Shown: positions 16,501-23,432 of the stretch, piece by piece
Layout: each line of letters begins with the position of its first letter
Position numbering within the stretch: the stretch's first letter is position 1
Source: Oscillospiraceae bacterium
GTDB taxonomy: Bacteria; Bacillota; Clostridia; Oscillospirales; CAG-272
Length of the DNA: 33,452 bases
Assembly: GCA_015065205.1 (NCBI GenBank)
Contig: SVQS01000003.1
Coordinates: 1 to 33,452 of the forward strand
Direction: 5' to 3'
The notes under the pieces: generated by a model
Told to the model about the DNA's origin: nothing
Database searches by the model: none
The model's input: only the letters and a program-made list of their open reading frames with translations
Made by a program: the position numbers and the translations under genes

Positions 16501-18760
16501 CGTGACTGCTATTGCATCGACTTACTACGAAAAGGGGAAGCAGATCTCCGCCCACGATTCTTACAAGGGGATTCGCAATGCCCGTAAGGTGAAAGAGTTC
16601 CTTGGCAAAGAGGATGAACCGAGTGCAGAGGATATAAAGATCATCGAGTACGTTTCTCATATTTATGAAGCTGTTATTCCCGTCGTTCTTGCTTCCGAGC
16701 TTAGCCGTGGCGATAGCCCCGCGACCTATACCAAGGGAATTCACGGCATCGCGCGCATTTACGGAGCAAAATATCTCTCGGAGATATTGTCCGCTATGGG
16801 TAACGATACCCTTGACAGAACCGCATATTACGGTTGGGGCGAAGCAAGTAACCGCAAAGGCTCGCTTTCCTACCTTCTTTCCGTTTGTATCCCGTCCGAC
16901 GAGGATTCTGTAGATACGCTTCGTGCGGCTCTTTCGGGGAAGAAGATCACCACCAAGCGCTTGATCGAAGCGGCATTGTTCTCTCCCGAGTGGATACCGA
17001 TCATTGGCAAATATCTTGAGATCGATTCCTTTGAATCGGTTTGCTACTACTTTATGGCGCACATGAACGAAAGGTTCGACGACAAGCGCAAGGCGATGAT
17101 CGCAAGATTTACGCCCCTTTCGGAGGACGAATTGAATCTCGGTGCGTTTGACGTGAATTGGTTCCATTCTGCATACGATTCCATCGGAGAAAAGGAGTTT
17201 GACCTGATCTACGATGCCGCCAAGTACATTTCCGATGGTGCAAAGCATTCCCGCGCGAGAAAGTATGCGGATGCGACACTTGGCAAATTTGGTGTGGACG
17301 AGACCGAAAAGACCGTTTCCGACAAACGAAACAAAGACCTTTTGATGGCGTATGCACTCATACCGCTTTCGGGCGAAGACGATATTTGCCGCCGCTATCT
17401 TTATATCCAAAGATTCCGCAAGGAAAGCCGTCAGTTCGGTTCACAACGTGTAGCAAGCGAAGGGAAAGCTGTTGAAATGGCGCTTACCAACCTCGCGATC
17501 AACGCGGGATATTCCGATACGATGCGTCTCACCTTGCGTATGGAGACCAAGGTCATCGACGACAGCCGAGCACTTCTTGAAGAACAGATAATCGAGGGGG
17601 TATCCTTAAAGATAACACTTGATGAAAACGGCAAGGCAAGTCTTGTTTGTGCAAAGGACGGCAAGACGCTCAAGAGCGTTCCCGCAAAGCTGAAAAAGAA
17701 TGAAACCGTTGTGGCTCTTACCGATATGGTCAAAACGCTCACCGAGCAGTACAGACGCACACGGGTGATGCTTGAGAGAGCAATGGAAGACAGCACCATC
17801 TTTACCTTTGGTGAGCTTTCAGCACTGTCGGCGCATCCCGTGGTTTATCCGATGCTCAAAAATCTCGTGCTGATCAGCGGCGATGCCGTTGGCTTCCTTG
17901 CCGACAACGGACTTGTGAATGATAATGGAACGATACAGCCTCTTGACGATAGTGCGAAAATCAAGATCGCCCATCCGTTTGATCTTTACAGCAAGAGCTG
18001 TTGGAGAGATTATCAAAAGTATCTCTTTCAAAACAAGATCGCACAGCCCTTCCGCCAAGTATTCCGCGAGTTGTATGTCAAGACGGCAGAAGAAATGGAT
18101 ATGTTCCATTCTCTCAGATATGCCGGCAATCAGATACAGCCCGCCAAAACAGTCGGTGCGCTTAAGAGCCGCCGTTGGGTAGCGGATATTGAGGACGGTC
18201 TGCAAAAGGTTTATTACAAAGAGAACATTGTGGCGCAGATCTATGCGCTTGCCGATTGGTTCTCGCCTGCGGATATTGAAGCTCCCACGCTTGAATGGGT
18301 GTGCTTTACCAACCGAAAGACAGGTGAAGAGATCAAGATCGCGGATATTCCCGACATCGTATTCTCCGAGGTCATGCGCGACGTTGATCTCGCAGTCAGC
18401 GTAGCGCACGCAGGCGGTGTCGATCCCGAAACAAGCCACTCCACAATCGAGATGCGTGCGGCTATTCTTTCCTTTGTTCTGCCTATGTTCCGCATAGCAA
18501 ACGTCAAGGTAGAAGGTCATCACGCCATCGTGGACGGCAAGCTTGCAGAGTATTCGATCCACCTCGGAAGCGGTGTCGTGCATCAGATTGGTGCTGCAAT
18601 GATCCCCGTCCTGCCCGTCCATTCACAGCATAGAGGAAAGATATTCCTGCCTTTTGTGGATGACGATCCCAAGACAGCCGAGATCATATCCAAGGTTCTT
18701 TTGTTTGCAGAGGATGATAAGATCAAGGATCCTATGATATTGTCAAATATCAGTAAGTGA
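13511..18760 (+). CDS. giant DUF4132 protein (1749 aa)
   Basis: A 1749-aa soluble protein. The C-terminal ~400 residues (about 1345-1749) match DUF4132 as I know it: QPFRQVFRELY (from about 1512), FSEVMRDVDLAV (about 1618), HLGSGVVHQIG (about 1684) and LPFVDDDPKTAEI followed by a KIKDP motif at the end. The preceding ~1300 residues are rich in paired helices (for example RLGGLDMLLQLKK near 600) and look like an alpha-solenoid (HEAT/ARM-like) scaffold; DUF5724-type regions occur in such proteins. DUF4132 occurs in E. coli YehI (MolR) and has no established biochemical function. It is translated from AAAGGAGGG, 13 nt after the small gene. No P-loop, nuclease or transposase motif was seen. It fills 81% of the transposon, hence its main cargo. 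Confidence 0.88.
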   Translation: MADNVSEKYEAMMKKKKLAEAYAEKFRKREELLKEKLSKGQYDFFKNQGQFLDQTIYSNLVTAMRNPSTVPSEYVSKKLGWLFDFAIPSREKDVILYFADRLQEYPYSDSYSRRSFRAKGNGAYASKLAYMIRQYGNANMNVVDEPLDKIITGEVSEQAKAYLDGYAWRGCGYTGWQVAYALDHHNSKVEEAVRRILTEENGSGMMTNELIRGVVFSHRSDFHELLGKLLLAARLQEGLRQVICENADYGTKACFLTILKVIAEDNLIRFSSVKRAVGTWLGILTEEARDLDRVSEKSVRLIIDCLEDENARKKHLASEDAMKIYIALWSYGLDDIDDAIQKIVQIANNGSIHQLLVAGYFVANLDLPYLSNQIAKIVLKKHYDKDEVLAVWLPCFMPTRVSALWNAIRNEQPIEYNTWFDSKAEIHEHYQLIKELYSAFSGKTKTFSPCVFPWYEAKIAKSDFAELLCTLTALLGDNEKIDEACGLIKECDSNQRQTYFYALLHNPKTPLQRKTVLEGLVDRETYTRKSAYTIVSQMKLSADEYHSIEEYLRFKGADIRKNVIELLLRQNDSELTACIGRLLENSKEEVRLGGLDMLLQLKKDAKRHKITESFASILSQRAKADDLPSKEKILLDSLVPAKAETKTEAVKLFCAEDKYLPVEFDAEYTELCAKTFAEYFPDSKLPELIRGKKRGMNFFDKIKSALTDPVACKSATVAAMDILSLSKLIDEHKRDPFVNSWGETVLFGNVPPHSPHLEDKDGKFVFAELWDEWKKTNGITNARLVRALVLFKAYRKKTHFSVTCAETIRTVFGAGFERGENLPYPAIIAMILSHLLDCVPKEELSQLASAIAIWFIGCVPDNMVMIHAPTQEKLPMQLEMAHLLAHAQLYQIYKWLKCENNADLKNTFPLAVASAERCVAAFKKIPKEETKIGNSYYYIGDSRIRVLHEPHESMYGSRNPLVGVNAYLFAAYQGIITKAQLFEFLLDADNLRESMETVTAIASTYYEKGKQISAHDSYKGIRNARKVKEFLGKEDEPSAEDIKIIEYVSHIYEAVIPVVLASELSRGDSPATYTKGIHGIARIYGAKYLSEILSAMGNDTLDRTAYYGWGEASNRKGSLSYLLSVCIPSDEDSVDTLRAALSGKKITTKRLIEAALFSPEWIPIIGKYLEIDSFESVCYYFMAHMNERFDDKRKAMIARFTPLSEDELNLGAFDVNWFHSAYDSIGEKEFDLIYDAAKYISDGAKHSRARKYADATLGKFGVDETEKTVSDKRNKDLLMAYALIPLSGEDDICRRYLYIQRFRKESRQFGSQRVASEGKAVEMALTNLAINAGYSDTMRLTLRMETKVIDDSRALLEEQIIEGVSLKITLDENGKASLVCAKDGKTLKSVPAKLKKNETVVALTDMVKTLTEQYRRTRVMLERAMEDSTIFTFGELSALSAHPVVYPMLKNLVLISGDAVGFLADNGLVNDNGTIQPLDDSAKIKIAHPFDLYSKSCWRDYQKYLFQNKIAQPFRQVFRELYVKTAEEMDMFHSLRYAGNQIQPAKTVGALKSRRWVADIEDGLQKVYYKENIVAQIYALADWFSPADIEAPTLEWVCFTNRKTGEEIKIADIPDIVFSEVMRDVDLAVSVAHAGGVDPETSHSTIEMRAAILSFVLPMFRIANVKVEGHHAIVDGKLAEYSIHLGSGVVHQIGAAMIPVLPVHSQHRGKIFLPFVDDDPKTAEIISKVLLFAEDDKIKDPMILSNISK

Positions 18761-18856
18761 TTGAGGCATATTGAGCTTGAACGACTTACATAGGTTAGTT
18801 GATATCAGTAGAATGTCAATTTTTACGAAAGTTAAAATTGTTTGATAAGTCAACAG

Positions 18857-18893
18857 ACCCCCGAGGCAAATTTTGCGCTTCGGGGGTTCTTTG
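18857..18893 (+). terminator. cargo operon terminator
   Basis: ACCCCCGA and TCGGGGGT form an 8-bp stem. The inner part GCAAA/TTTGC can pair as well, and TTCTTTG follows. It lies about 100 nt after the DUF4132 stop. The rest of 18761-19007 holds no gene or clear structure. Confidence 0.75.
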
Positions 18894-19007
18894 TAAAAAG
18901 GAAAAGTTTTCAAGATAAAAAGTCTTGTTTCAAAAATAGATGTAAGTTAACATTGAAGGGGCAAGTTTCTAACAAAGACAAAAACATCCGTTTTTATGCT
19001 TTATAAA

Positions 19008-19137
19008 CTTGTTAGCGATTAAATTAAACCTAAAAATAACGCATTTTCAGAAAAACAAATCTTGTTAGCGAATAAATTAGACCTGAAATGCTTAAAATTG
19101 CTCAAAAACACCGCAATCTGTTAGCGATGAAATTAGA
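19008..19137 (-). repeat. right-end repeat array (three spaced 21-bp sites)
   Basis: Inverted units at 19008-19028, 19061-19081 and 19117-19137, with the core CTTGTTAGCGATTAAATT. The outermost copy carries the TTTCAT variant (GATGAAATT as written), like the outermost copy of the left array. The spacers contain CGCATTTT (19040-19047); its complement AAAATGCG lies in the spacer of the left array. Confidence 0.85.
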
Positions 19138-19145
19138 CTGTGACA

Positions 19146-19150
19146 GTAAT
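19146..19150. repeat. right target-site duplication (GTAAT)
   Basis: GTAAT directly after the TGACA end of the element, identical to 12684-12688. Joining typA to the sequence after this point reconstructs a natural empty site, with a hairpin (19161-19201) some 10 bp behind the typA stop. Confidence 0.85.
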
Positions 19151-19160
19151 TGAAAGAGAA

Positions 19161-19262
19161 TGCAGGGGGGGAACTTTTTTCCAAAAAGTTCCCCCCCTGC
19201 ACCTCCTTCAAAAACTTTTGCACAAAAGGGAAGGAGAAGCCGTCGGTTCACAAACAGACGGA
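19161..19262 (-). repeat. dispersed element A, copy 3 (reverse, partial); old typA 3' flank
   Basis: Begins with the hairpin 19161-19201 (arms GGGGGGGAACTTTTT and AAAAAGTTCCCCCCC, framed by TGCA). It continues as the reverse complement of the other copies through CTTCAAAAACTTTTGCACAAAA to GACGGAACG. Before the transposon inserted, this hairpin would have stood directly behind typA, probably as its terminator. Confidence 0.6.
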
Positions 19263-19282
19263 ACGTCAGACAAATTCGGATA

Positions 19283-19324
19283 GGAAAACCGCCCCAAGAA
19301 GCCGCGTGGCTTCTTGGGGCGGTT
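19283..19324 (-). terminator. terminator of the hydrolase gene
   Basis: A perfect 17-bp stem (AACCGCCCCAAGAAGCC and its complement) around a 4-nt loop, followed on the minus strand by TTTTCC. It is 9 nt after the stop of the alpha/beta hydrolase gene. Confidence 0.9.
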
Positions 19325-19332
19325 GGGCTTTA

Positions 19333-21114
19333 TCAGCCGGTCAATGTGTTCGTTACGGTTAGTATACAAGCCGTAATCGCCATAATGATACCGCCGATGT
19401 AGGGGTTTTTCGTTTTCTTGTAAATGGTGTGGCTGATGAGAACCGACAAGGGAAGAATCACTACGATGGGGAAGAGCCAAATGCCCATAATGCCGGTAAT
19501 GGGGTCCAGCACCATCTTGCCCGTAATAAAGAACTTGGTGTATTGGATCGCGATCATCGTTGCAGGGCCGATGAAGACCCAGAACATTTGTGACAGAACA
19601 GAGGAGCGTTTGGTGTAGGTATAGCAGTTTGTGCATACGCTGGTTGCAATGTAGTAAACAAGCCAAAAGGGCAGGAAGCAAAGAACCTTAACCAGATGTT
19701 TTGCTTCAAACGCTCTGATGGTCGCAAAGCACCAGAGTCTGTAGTCGGTCAAGAAGAAGTAATCTGACAGGAATACCAAGAGGAATGCCGAAGTGACCAC
19801 CGCAAGTGCGAGAACGATGGTACGGAACATCATTCCCTTGCCAAGCTTCGCGCCTCTCTCATAGCGGTCGATGAAGGTGTGTTTTCTGATCTTGCGAATG
19901 GTGCCTATGGTAAACAGACCGCAAAGCAGCGACCACGCACCGATTGCAAAGGAGCCGCCTTGGTTCCAGATAGCAATTAGCATAGAGCCGACAAAGCCGA
20001 TAATAAAGCCAATAAAGTAGAAGGGAATGCTCCATACTGCACCCCAGAAGCTTCTACGGCGAGCCTTCTTTTTAGCAACATCCTCAAGCGCCGGCCAAGG
20101 GGTAACGGGAGCCTCTGCCTTCAGGACGGCAAAGTAGGGCAGGTTCAAGAGGGCAAAGGTAGCGGCGACCACAAACATAAAGAAGCCAACAATGCCCAAA
20201 GCATTGAATGCCGCCTTGAATTGCCAAATCTGATTGGTATGCTCCAAGGAGATGGGAGCACCTAACGCACGGTAAAAGAAATCGGTGCTAAAGCTGACAA
20301 CGTCACCCGAAAAATGCGCCCATGGGTGCGTAATTGCGGGATTGTAGATTGCGCGAATGGCGGTTTCACCATCTATTTTTTGCGCGTAGAACTCACCTGC
20401 GGTGCGCTTTTCAAGCCCCGTGGGGTCAACACCGAAGTGCAGGAAGGATTGCGCGGTAACTTGATCGATGTATTCACGGGGCGGGTTACCGTCCACACGG
20501 TGGAAGAATTCGTCGTATTGACAAGCAACGATGGCGGCATCTCTTGTGCCGAATTGGTTGTAGAAGTTGCCGTCCTCATCATAATACACTGCATCGTTGG
20601 AAACGAGCAGAGCGGCGGCAATGAGACCTTCACTGTCTTGTAATACGGCCTCGCGGCAGGCAAGAGCACCGTTGGAGTGTCCGGTTACGCCGATTTTGGT
20701 CGTATCAACAAAGGGGAGAGAGGCAACGTACTTTACGCCGTCGTAAAGTCCGTTGGCGTTGTTTTCGTCATCCCACCAGGTGTTTGATTCGATTGCTTCC
20801 GAGTCGCCGTGGCCGTACATACTAATGGCGAGCACAACGTATCCGCGGCGGGCATACTCAACGTAGTTGAGGTCCTGCATCTCGCGGTTGTTGTACCAAC
20901 CGTGGCTGACTACGATGGCGGGGGCTTTGTTTTCCGGAGTGGCTGTTTCGGGAACGAGCAAGAGGGCGTCGAGCTCGTGGCCGCTGTTTGTTACAAATGT
21001 CATATCGTGATATTCCACCCGCCCAAAGTCGGATTGGAAGATGCACGCTCCAAGAGAACTGATCAGGCATACGATCAAAGAAATGATAACGAGGGACTTT
21101 GCTTTCAATTTCAT
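19333..21114 (-). CDS. alpha/beta hydrolase fused to a multi-pass membrane domain
   Basis: A 593-aa protein. Residues 6-24 are a hydrophobic signal/anchor ending in LGAC, which resembles a lipobox (Cys24). Residues ~45-290 form an alpha/beta hydrolase of the dienelactone-hydrolase/CocE type, with oxyanion motif SHG (70-72), nucleophile elbow GHSNG (145-149, Ser147), and candidate acid Asp201 and base His263. From residue ~304 to the end come about eight hydrophobic helices with Lys/Arg-rich loops. The hydrolase would therefore face outside, joined to a membrane domain. I start at 21114 (MKLKAKSL) because AAGGAG lies 8 nt upstream; the ATG at 21186 overlaps the promoter. Substrate unknown; an ester or peptide is likely. 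Confidence 0.85.
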   Translation of the reverse strand: MKLKAKSLVIISLIVCLISSLGACIFQSDFGRVEYHDMTFVTNSGHELDALLLVPETATPENKAPAIVVSHGWYNNREMQDLNYVEYARRGYVVLAISMYGHGDSEAIESNTWWDDENNANGLYDGVKYVASLPFVDTTKIGVTGHSNGALACREAVLQDSEGLIAAALLVSNDAVYYDEDGNFYNQFGTRDAAIVACQYDEFFHRVDGNPPREYIDQVTAQSFLHFGVDPTGLEKRTAGEFYAQKIDGETAIRAIYNPAITHPWAHFSGDVVSFSTDFFYRALGAPISLEHTNQIWQFKAAFNALGIVGFFMFVVAATFALLNLPYFAVLKAEAPVTPWPALEDVAKKKARRRSFWGAVWSIPFYFIGFIIGFVGSMLIAIWNQGGSFAIGAWSLLCGLFTIGTIRKIRKHTFIDRYERGAKLGKGMMFRTIVLALAVVTSAFLLVFLSDYFFLTDYRLWCFATIRAFEAKHLVKVLCFLPFWLVYYIATSVCTNCYTYTKRSSVLSQMFWVFIGPATMIAIQYTKFFITGKMVLDPITGIMGIWLFPIVVILPLSVLISHTIYKKTKNPYIGGIIMAITACILTVTNTLTG

Positions 21115-21157
21115 AGGGGGAGCTCCTTTCGGTTTTTTAATTTGGGGTCGCAGTTCT

Positions 21158-21186
21158 ATTATATCATGAAATATATGGGATTGCAA
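21158..21186 (-). promoter_or_regulatory. promoter of the hydrolase gene
   Basis: Minus-strand TTGCAA (21181-21186), 17-bp spacer, TATAAT (21158-21163). It is divergent from the promoter at 21228-21256. Confidence 0.8.
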
Positions 21187-21227
21187 CAGAAAATGGGCAA
21201 TACGCTGTGCAAGTTTGTATTTTTATC

Positions 21228-21256
21228 TTGCAATCTATCAAGATTTCTGTTATAAT
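21228..21256 (+). promoter_or_regulatory. promoter of the 21288 gene
   Basis: TTGCAA (21228-21233), 17-bp spacer, TATAAT (21251-21256); predicted leader of about 25 nt. It has the same -35 and -10 hexamers as the divergent hydrolase promoter; only about 41 bp separate the two -35 elements. Confidence 0.8.
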
Positions 21257-21287
21257 GAGAAAAACCGACCGAAAGGAGCGTTTTGAT

Positions 21288-21833
21288 ATGACGGTATTTG
21301 AAAGAGAATTGAAAATCATTCGCAAAGAAATCATCAAACATATTGTTTTGGCGTGTGTTTCTGCTATTCCGGGATTGATACTTGCAGTGTTCGCTTTTGG
21401 AAAAGCATCTCCGTTACCTATGCTCATTATATCGCTCGTTTTCTTCGTGCCTGCTGCCGTATTATTGAGCGGTGCTATGAAACGTAAGAGCATACATAAA
21501 CAATATGCAAGCATTCAAAATACGCAAAAGTTTTACGATGTAAACTTGAAAAATCCAAAGGTGAAATTTCTTCTTGTCTCGCAAGGAAGACAGTCGTTTT
21601 CAAGGTCTTTGTTGGGTGTTGTGCTGATTGGCGAGAACCAAAATCGCTATTATTACATTTTGCCCGAGACTGTTTTGTTAAATTGGGAAAGCCTTGTTTT
21701 GGCACAGAACAAAATAAAAGAAAGATTCAACCGCGAAATTTGCATTCAATGCTACGAGAACACCAACGTGATTCGCTCTGTTGAAAAGGATGTTCATTTC
21801 TTGCGTTTTCATCGTGGTAAGCTGTGTGACTAA
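21288..21833 (+). CDS. small two-TM membrane protein of unknown function
   Basis: A 181-aa protein. A basic/amphipathic N-terminus is followed by two membrane helices (about 19-38 and 43-63) and a ~115-residue cytoplasmic-looking domain. That domain has beta-strand-like segments (KFLLVSQ, GVVLIGENQNRYYYILPE) and a Cys pair (CIQC, near 158-161). The start at 21288 is set by AAAGGAG 9 nt upstream; the longer frame from 21207 overlaps the promoter. Single gene with its own promoter and terminator, divergent from the membrane hydrolase. The fold of the soluble part could be PH-like, but I do not recognise the family. Confidence 0.75.
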   Translation: MTVFERELKIIRKEIIKHIVLACVSAIPGLILAVFAFGKASPLPMLIISLVFFVPAAVLLSGAMKRKSIHKQYASIQNTQKFYDVNLKNPKVKFLLVSQGRQSFSRSLLGVVLIGENQNRYYYILPETVLLNWESLVLAQNKIKERFNREICIQCYENTNVIRSVEKDVHFLRFHRGKLCD

Positions 21834-21890
21834 TGGGGCTATACCTACAAGCTTTTGCACAAAAAGGGATTTGAAGATACAGATAGACAC

Positions 21891-21926
21891 AAAGGGATAG
21901 CGCATTTGCTATTCCTTTGGTTTTTT
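21891..21926 (+). terminator. terminator of the 21288 gene
   Basis: AAAGGGATAGC and GCTATTCCTTT form an 11-bp stem (one G-T pair) around a 6-nt loop, followed by GG and six T residues. Confidence 0.85.
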
Positions 21927-21929
21927 GTA

Positions 21930-22110
21930 CGCAAACAACTTTCCTAGCGCGTGGGGTCTCGGTGGTGCCCACGCGCTCGCGACAGCAAAGCGCGTCGTAT
22001 GGCGCGCGTCAACTGTCTGTTAGCACACTAACGACTTGTTTTTATAGACCCCTTTGTGCGAGAGTTTTTGGGAGGGGTGTGGGGAGACCTTTTTGCAAAA
22101 AGGTCTCCCC
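21930..22110 (+). repeat. dispersed element A, copy 2
   Basis: Same order of motifs as the copy at 6797-6972: AAACAACTTTCCTAGCGCG, GGGGTCTCGGTGGTGCC, GTCTGTTAGCA, AGTTTTTGGGAGGGGTGTGGGG. It ends in the hairpin 22081-22110 with arms GGGGAGACCTTTTT and AAAAAGGTCTCCCC. The arms differ from those of the other copies on both sides, keeping the pairing. Confidence 0.65.
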
Positions 22111-22170
22111 ACAATAACGCATCCCACATCGCAAATTTATATATTTCATATATAAAACTTTCAAAAAGGG

Positions 22171-22199
22171 TTGACTTTTATTTTGAAATGCGGTAAAAT
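22171..22199 (+). promoter_or_regulatory. promoter of the yicC-rlmN operon
   Basis: TTGACT (22171-22176), 17-bp spacer, TAAAAT (22194-22199). It is the only clear promoter found ahead of the long operon; the leader is about 30 nt. Confidence 0.7.
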
Positions 22200-22235
22200 A
22201 ATAATGTATAGGCTTTTTTGGAAAGGAGTTTTGGT

Positions 22236-23123
22236 ATGATCCGCAGTATGACAGGATTCGGCCGCTGCCGTGCGACGGTAGAGGGTTTGGATATTACGGT
22301 TGAGATCAAGTCGGTCAACAGCCGCTTTTTGGATTGTACCGCCAAGATCAGCCGCGCCTACGGATATCTCGAGGAGCGCATCAAGCCCTACCTGATGAGC
22401 CGCGGTGTGACGCGCGGAAAGGTGGACGTTTGGATCTCGGTGGAAGTGATGGATTCGGGCAGTGTGCAGATCACGGCTGACGAAGGGTACTTGCAAGGGT
22501 ATCTTGAGGCTCTTTACACTCTGCGCGACAAATACGGCTTGCGCGATGACATCTCTGTAATGACGGTTGCGCGCAATCACGATATCTTCCAAATCAAAAA
22601 GCCCGAAGAGGACATTGAGCGCGATTGGGAAAGAGTTTTGACGGTTCTTGCAAAGGCTGTCGATACATTCCTTTCTGTTCGCGAGCGCGAGGGTGAGCGA
22701 CTTGCCGAAGATCTGCGAGGCAAAATGCAGAACATCAAGACGGCAACCGCACGCATTGAAGAGCTTTCCGAGGCTGATGTTTCTACTTATCGTGAAAGAC
22801 TTGCCGAGAGAATCCGCGAGGCGCTCAACGATAATCAGATCACGCCCGATGAAAATCGCCTTTTGACCGAGTGTGCCATTCACGCCGACAAGGTTGCTGT
22901 TGACGAAGAAATGGTTCGTTTGCGCACACACTTTGGCGCATTTGAGGAGATCCTTTCCTCGGGTGAGCCTGTCGGTCGAAAGCTCGATTTTTTGATGCAA
23001 GAAATGAACCGCGAGATCAACACCACAGGCTCCAAATGCTCCGATGCACAAATTGCGCATCTGGTGGTGGACGTCAAGTGCGAGCTTGAAAAGATCCGCG
23101 AGCAGATACAGAATCTGGAGTAA
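22236..23123 (+). CDS. yicC: YicC/YloC-family endoribonuclease
   Basis: A 295-aa member of the YicC family, whose E. coli and B. subtilis members have endoribonuclease activity in RNA turnover. The N-terminal signature MIRSMTGFGR is present. The C-terminal DUF1732 part shows DEEMVRLRTHFGAFEEIL, GRKLDFLMQEMNREINTTGSK and the final VVDVKCELEKIREQIQNLE. Start at 22236 with GAAAGGAG upstream; a TTG 18 nt earlier would place the ribosome binding site inside the gene. First gene of the operon, followed by remA after 20 nt, the usual Firmicutes arrangement. Confidence 0.93.
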   Translation: MIRSMTGFGRCRATVEGLDITVEIKSVNSRFLDCTAKISRAYGYLEERIKPYLMSRGVTRGKVDVWISVEVMDSGSVQITADEGYLQGYLEALYTLRDKYGLRDDISVMTVARNHDIFQIKKPEEDIERDWERVLTVLAKAVDTFLSVREREGERLAEDLRGKMQNIKTATARIEELSEADVSTYRERLAERIREALNDNQITPDENRLLTECAIHADKVAVDEEMVRLRTHFGAFEEILSSGEPVGRKLDFLMQEMNREINTTGSKCSDAQIAHLVVDVKCELEKIREQIQNLE

Positions 23124-23143
23124 TTCCAAAGGAGTGGCAAAAG

Positions 23144-23419
23144 ATGAGATTTATTAACGTCGGCTTTGGCAATATGGTGGCAGCCGAGCGCATCACCATT
23201 CTCGCAAGCCCCGATTCCGCGCCTATGAAACGCCTTGTGCAGGATGCAAAGGACGATGGCAGAGCCATTGACGTCACCTGCGGTCGTCGCACACGCGCCA
23301 TTATCATTACCGATTCGGAGCACGTCGTTCTGTCGGCTCTGCAACCCGAAACCATTGCCAACCGCTTGGAAAACAACACCGCTGATGAGGATACTCTCGA
23401 TGCGGAAAGCGACAACTAA
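23144..23419 (+). CDS. remA: RemA-family regulator (DUF370)
   Basis: A 91-aa RemA homologue. In Bacillus this small DNA-binding protein activates biofilm-matrix and osmoprotection genes; in other Firmicutes its targets are mostly unknown. Recognisable are FINVGFGNMVAAERI (3-17), PDSAPMKRLVQDAK, the basic CGRRTRAIIITDS and HVVLSALQPETIANR. It sits between yicC and gmk as in most Firmicutes. The ribosome binding site AAAGGAG stands 10 nt before the ATG. Confidence 0.94.
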   Translation: MRFINVGFGNMVAAERITILASPDSAPMKRLVQDAKDDGRAIDVTCGRRTRAIIITDSEHVVLSALQPETIANRLENNTADEDTLDAESDN

Positions 23420-23432
23420 AAGGAGACGGACG

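Larger units (their letters stand above)
12689..19145. mobile_element. non-autonomous Tn7/Tni-type transposon carrying a DUF4132 operon
   Basis: A 6,457-bp unit with 5'-TGTCA at the left and TGACA-3' at the right. The terminal inverted repeats match over about 29 bp with a few changes. It is flanked by GTAAT on both sides. The left end has four 21-bp repeats close together; the right end has three inverted copies spaced by 53 and 56 bp. In both, the first repeat starts 8 bp from the tip. Tn7 (three spaced plus four packed 22-bp TnsB sites, 5-bp duplication) and Tn5053/Tn402 (TGTCA ends, 5-bp duplication) share this plan. The two genes inside are not transposase-like, so movement would need enzymes supplied in trans. 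The packed end lies next to the 3' end of typA, as the packed end of Tn7 lies next to glmS. Confidence 0.88.

Noticed and set aside
13511..18760. DUF4132 protein as a transposase of the element
   Set aside because: No DDE catalytic pattern, helix-turn-helix or ATPase motif seen; its C-terminus matches DUF4132, known from non-mobile contexts.
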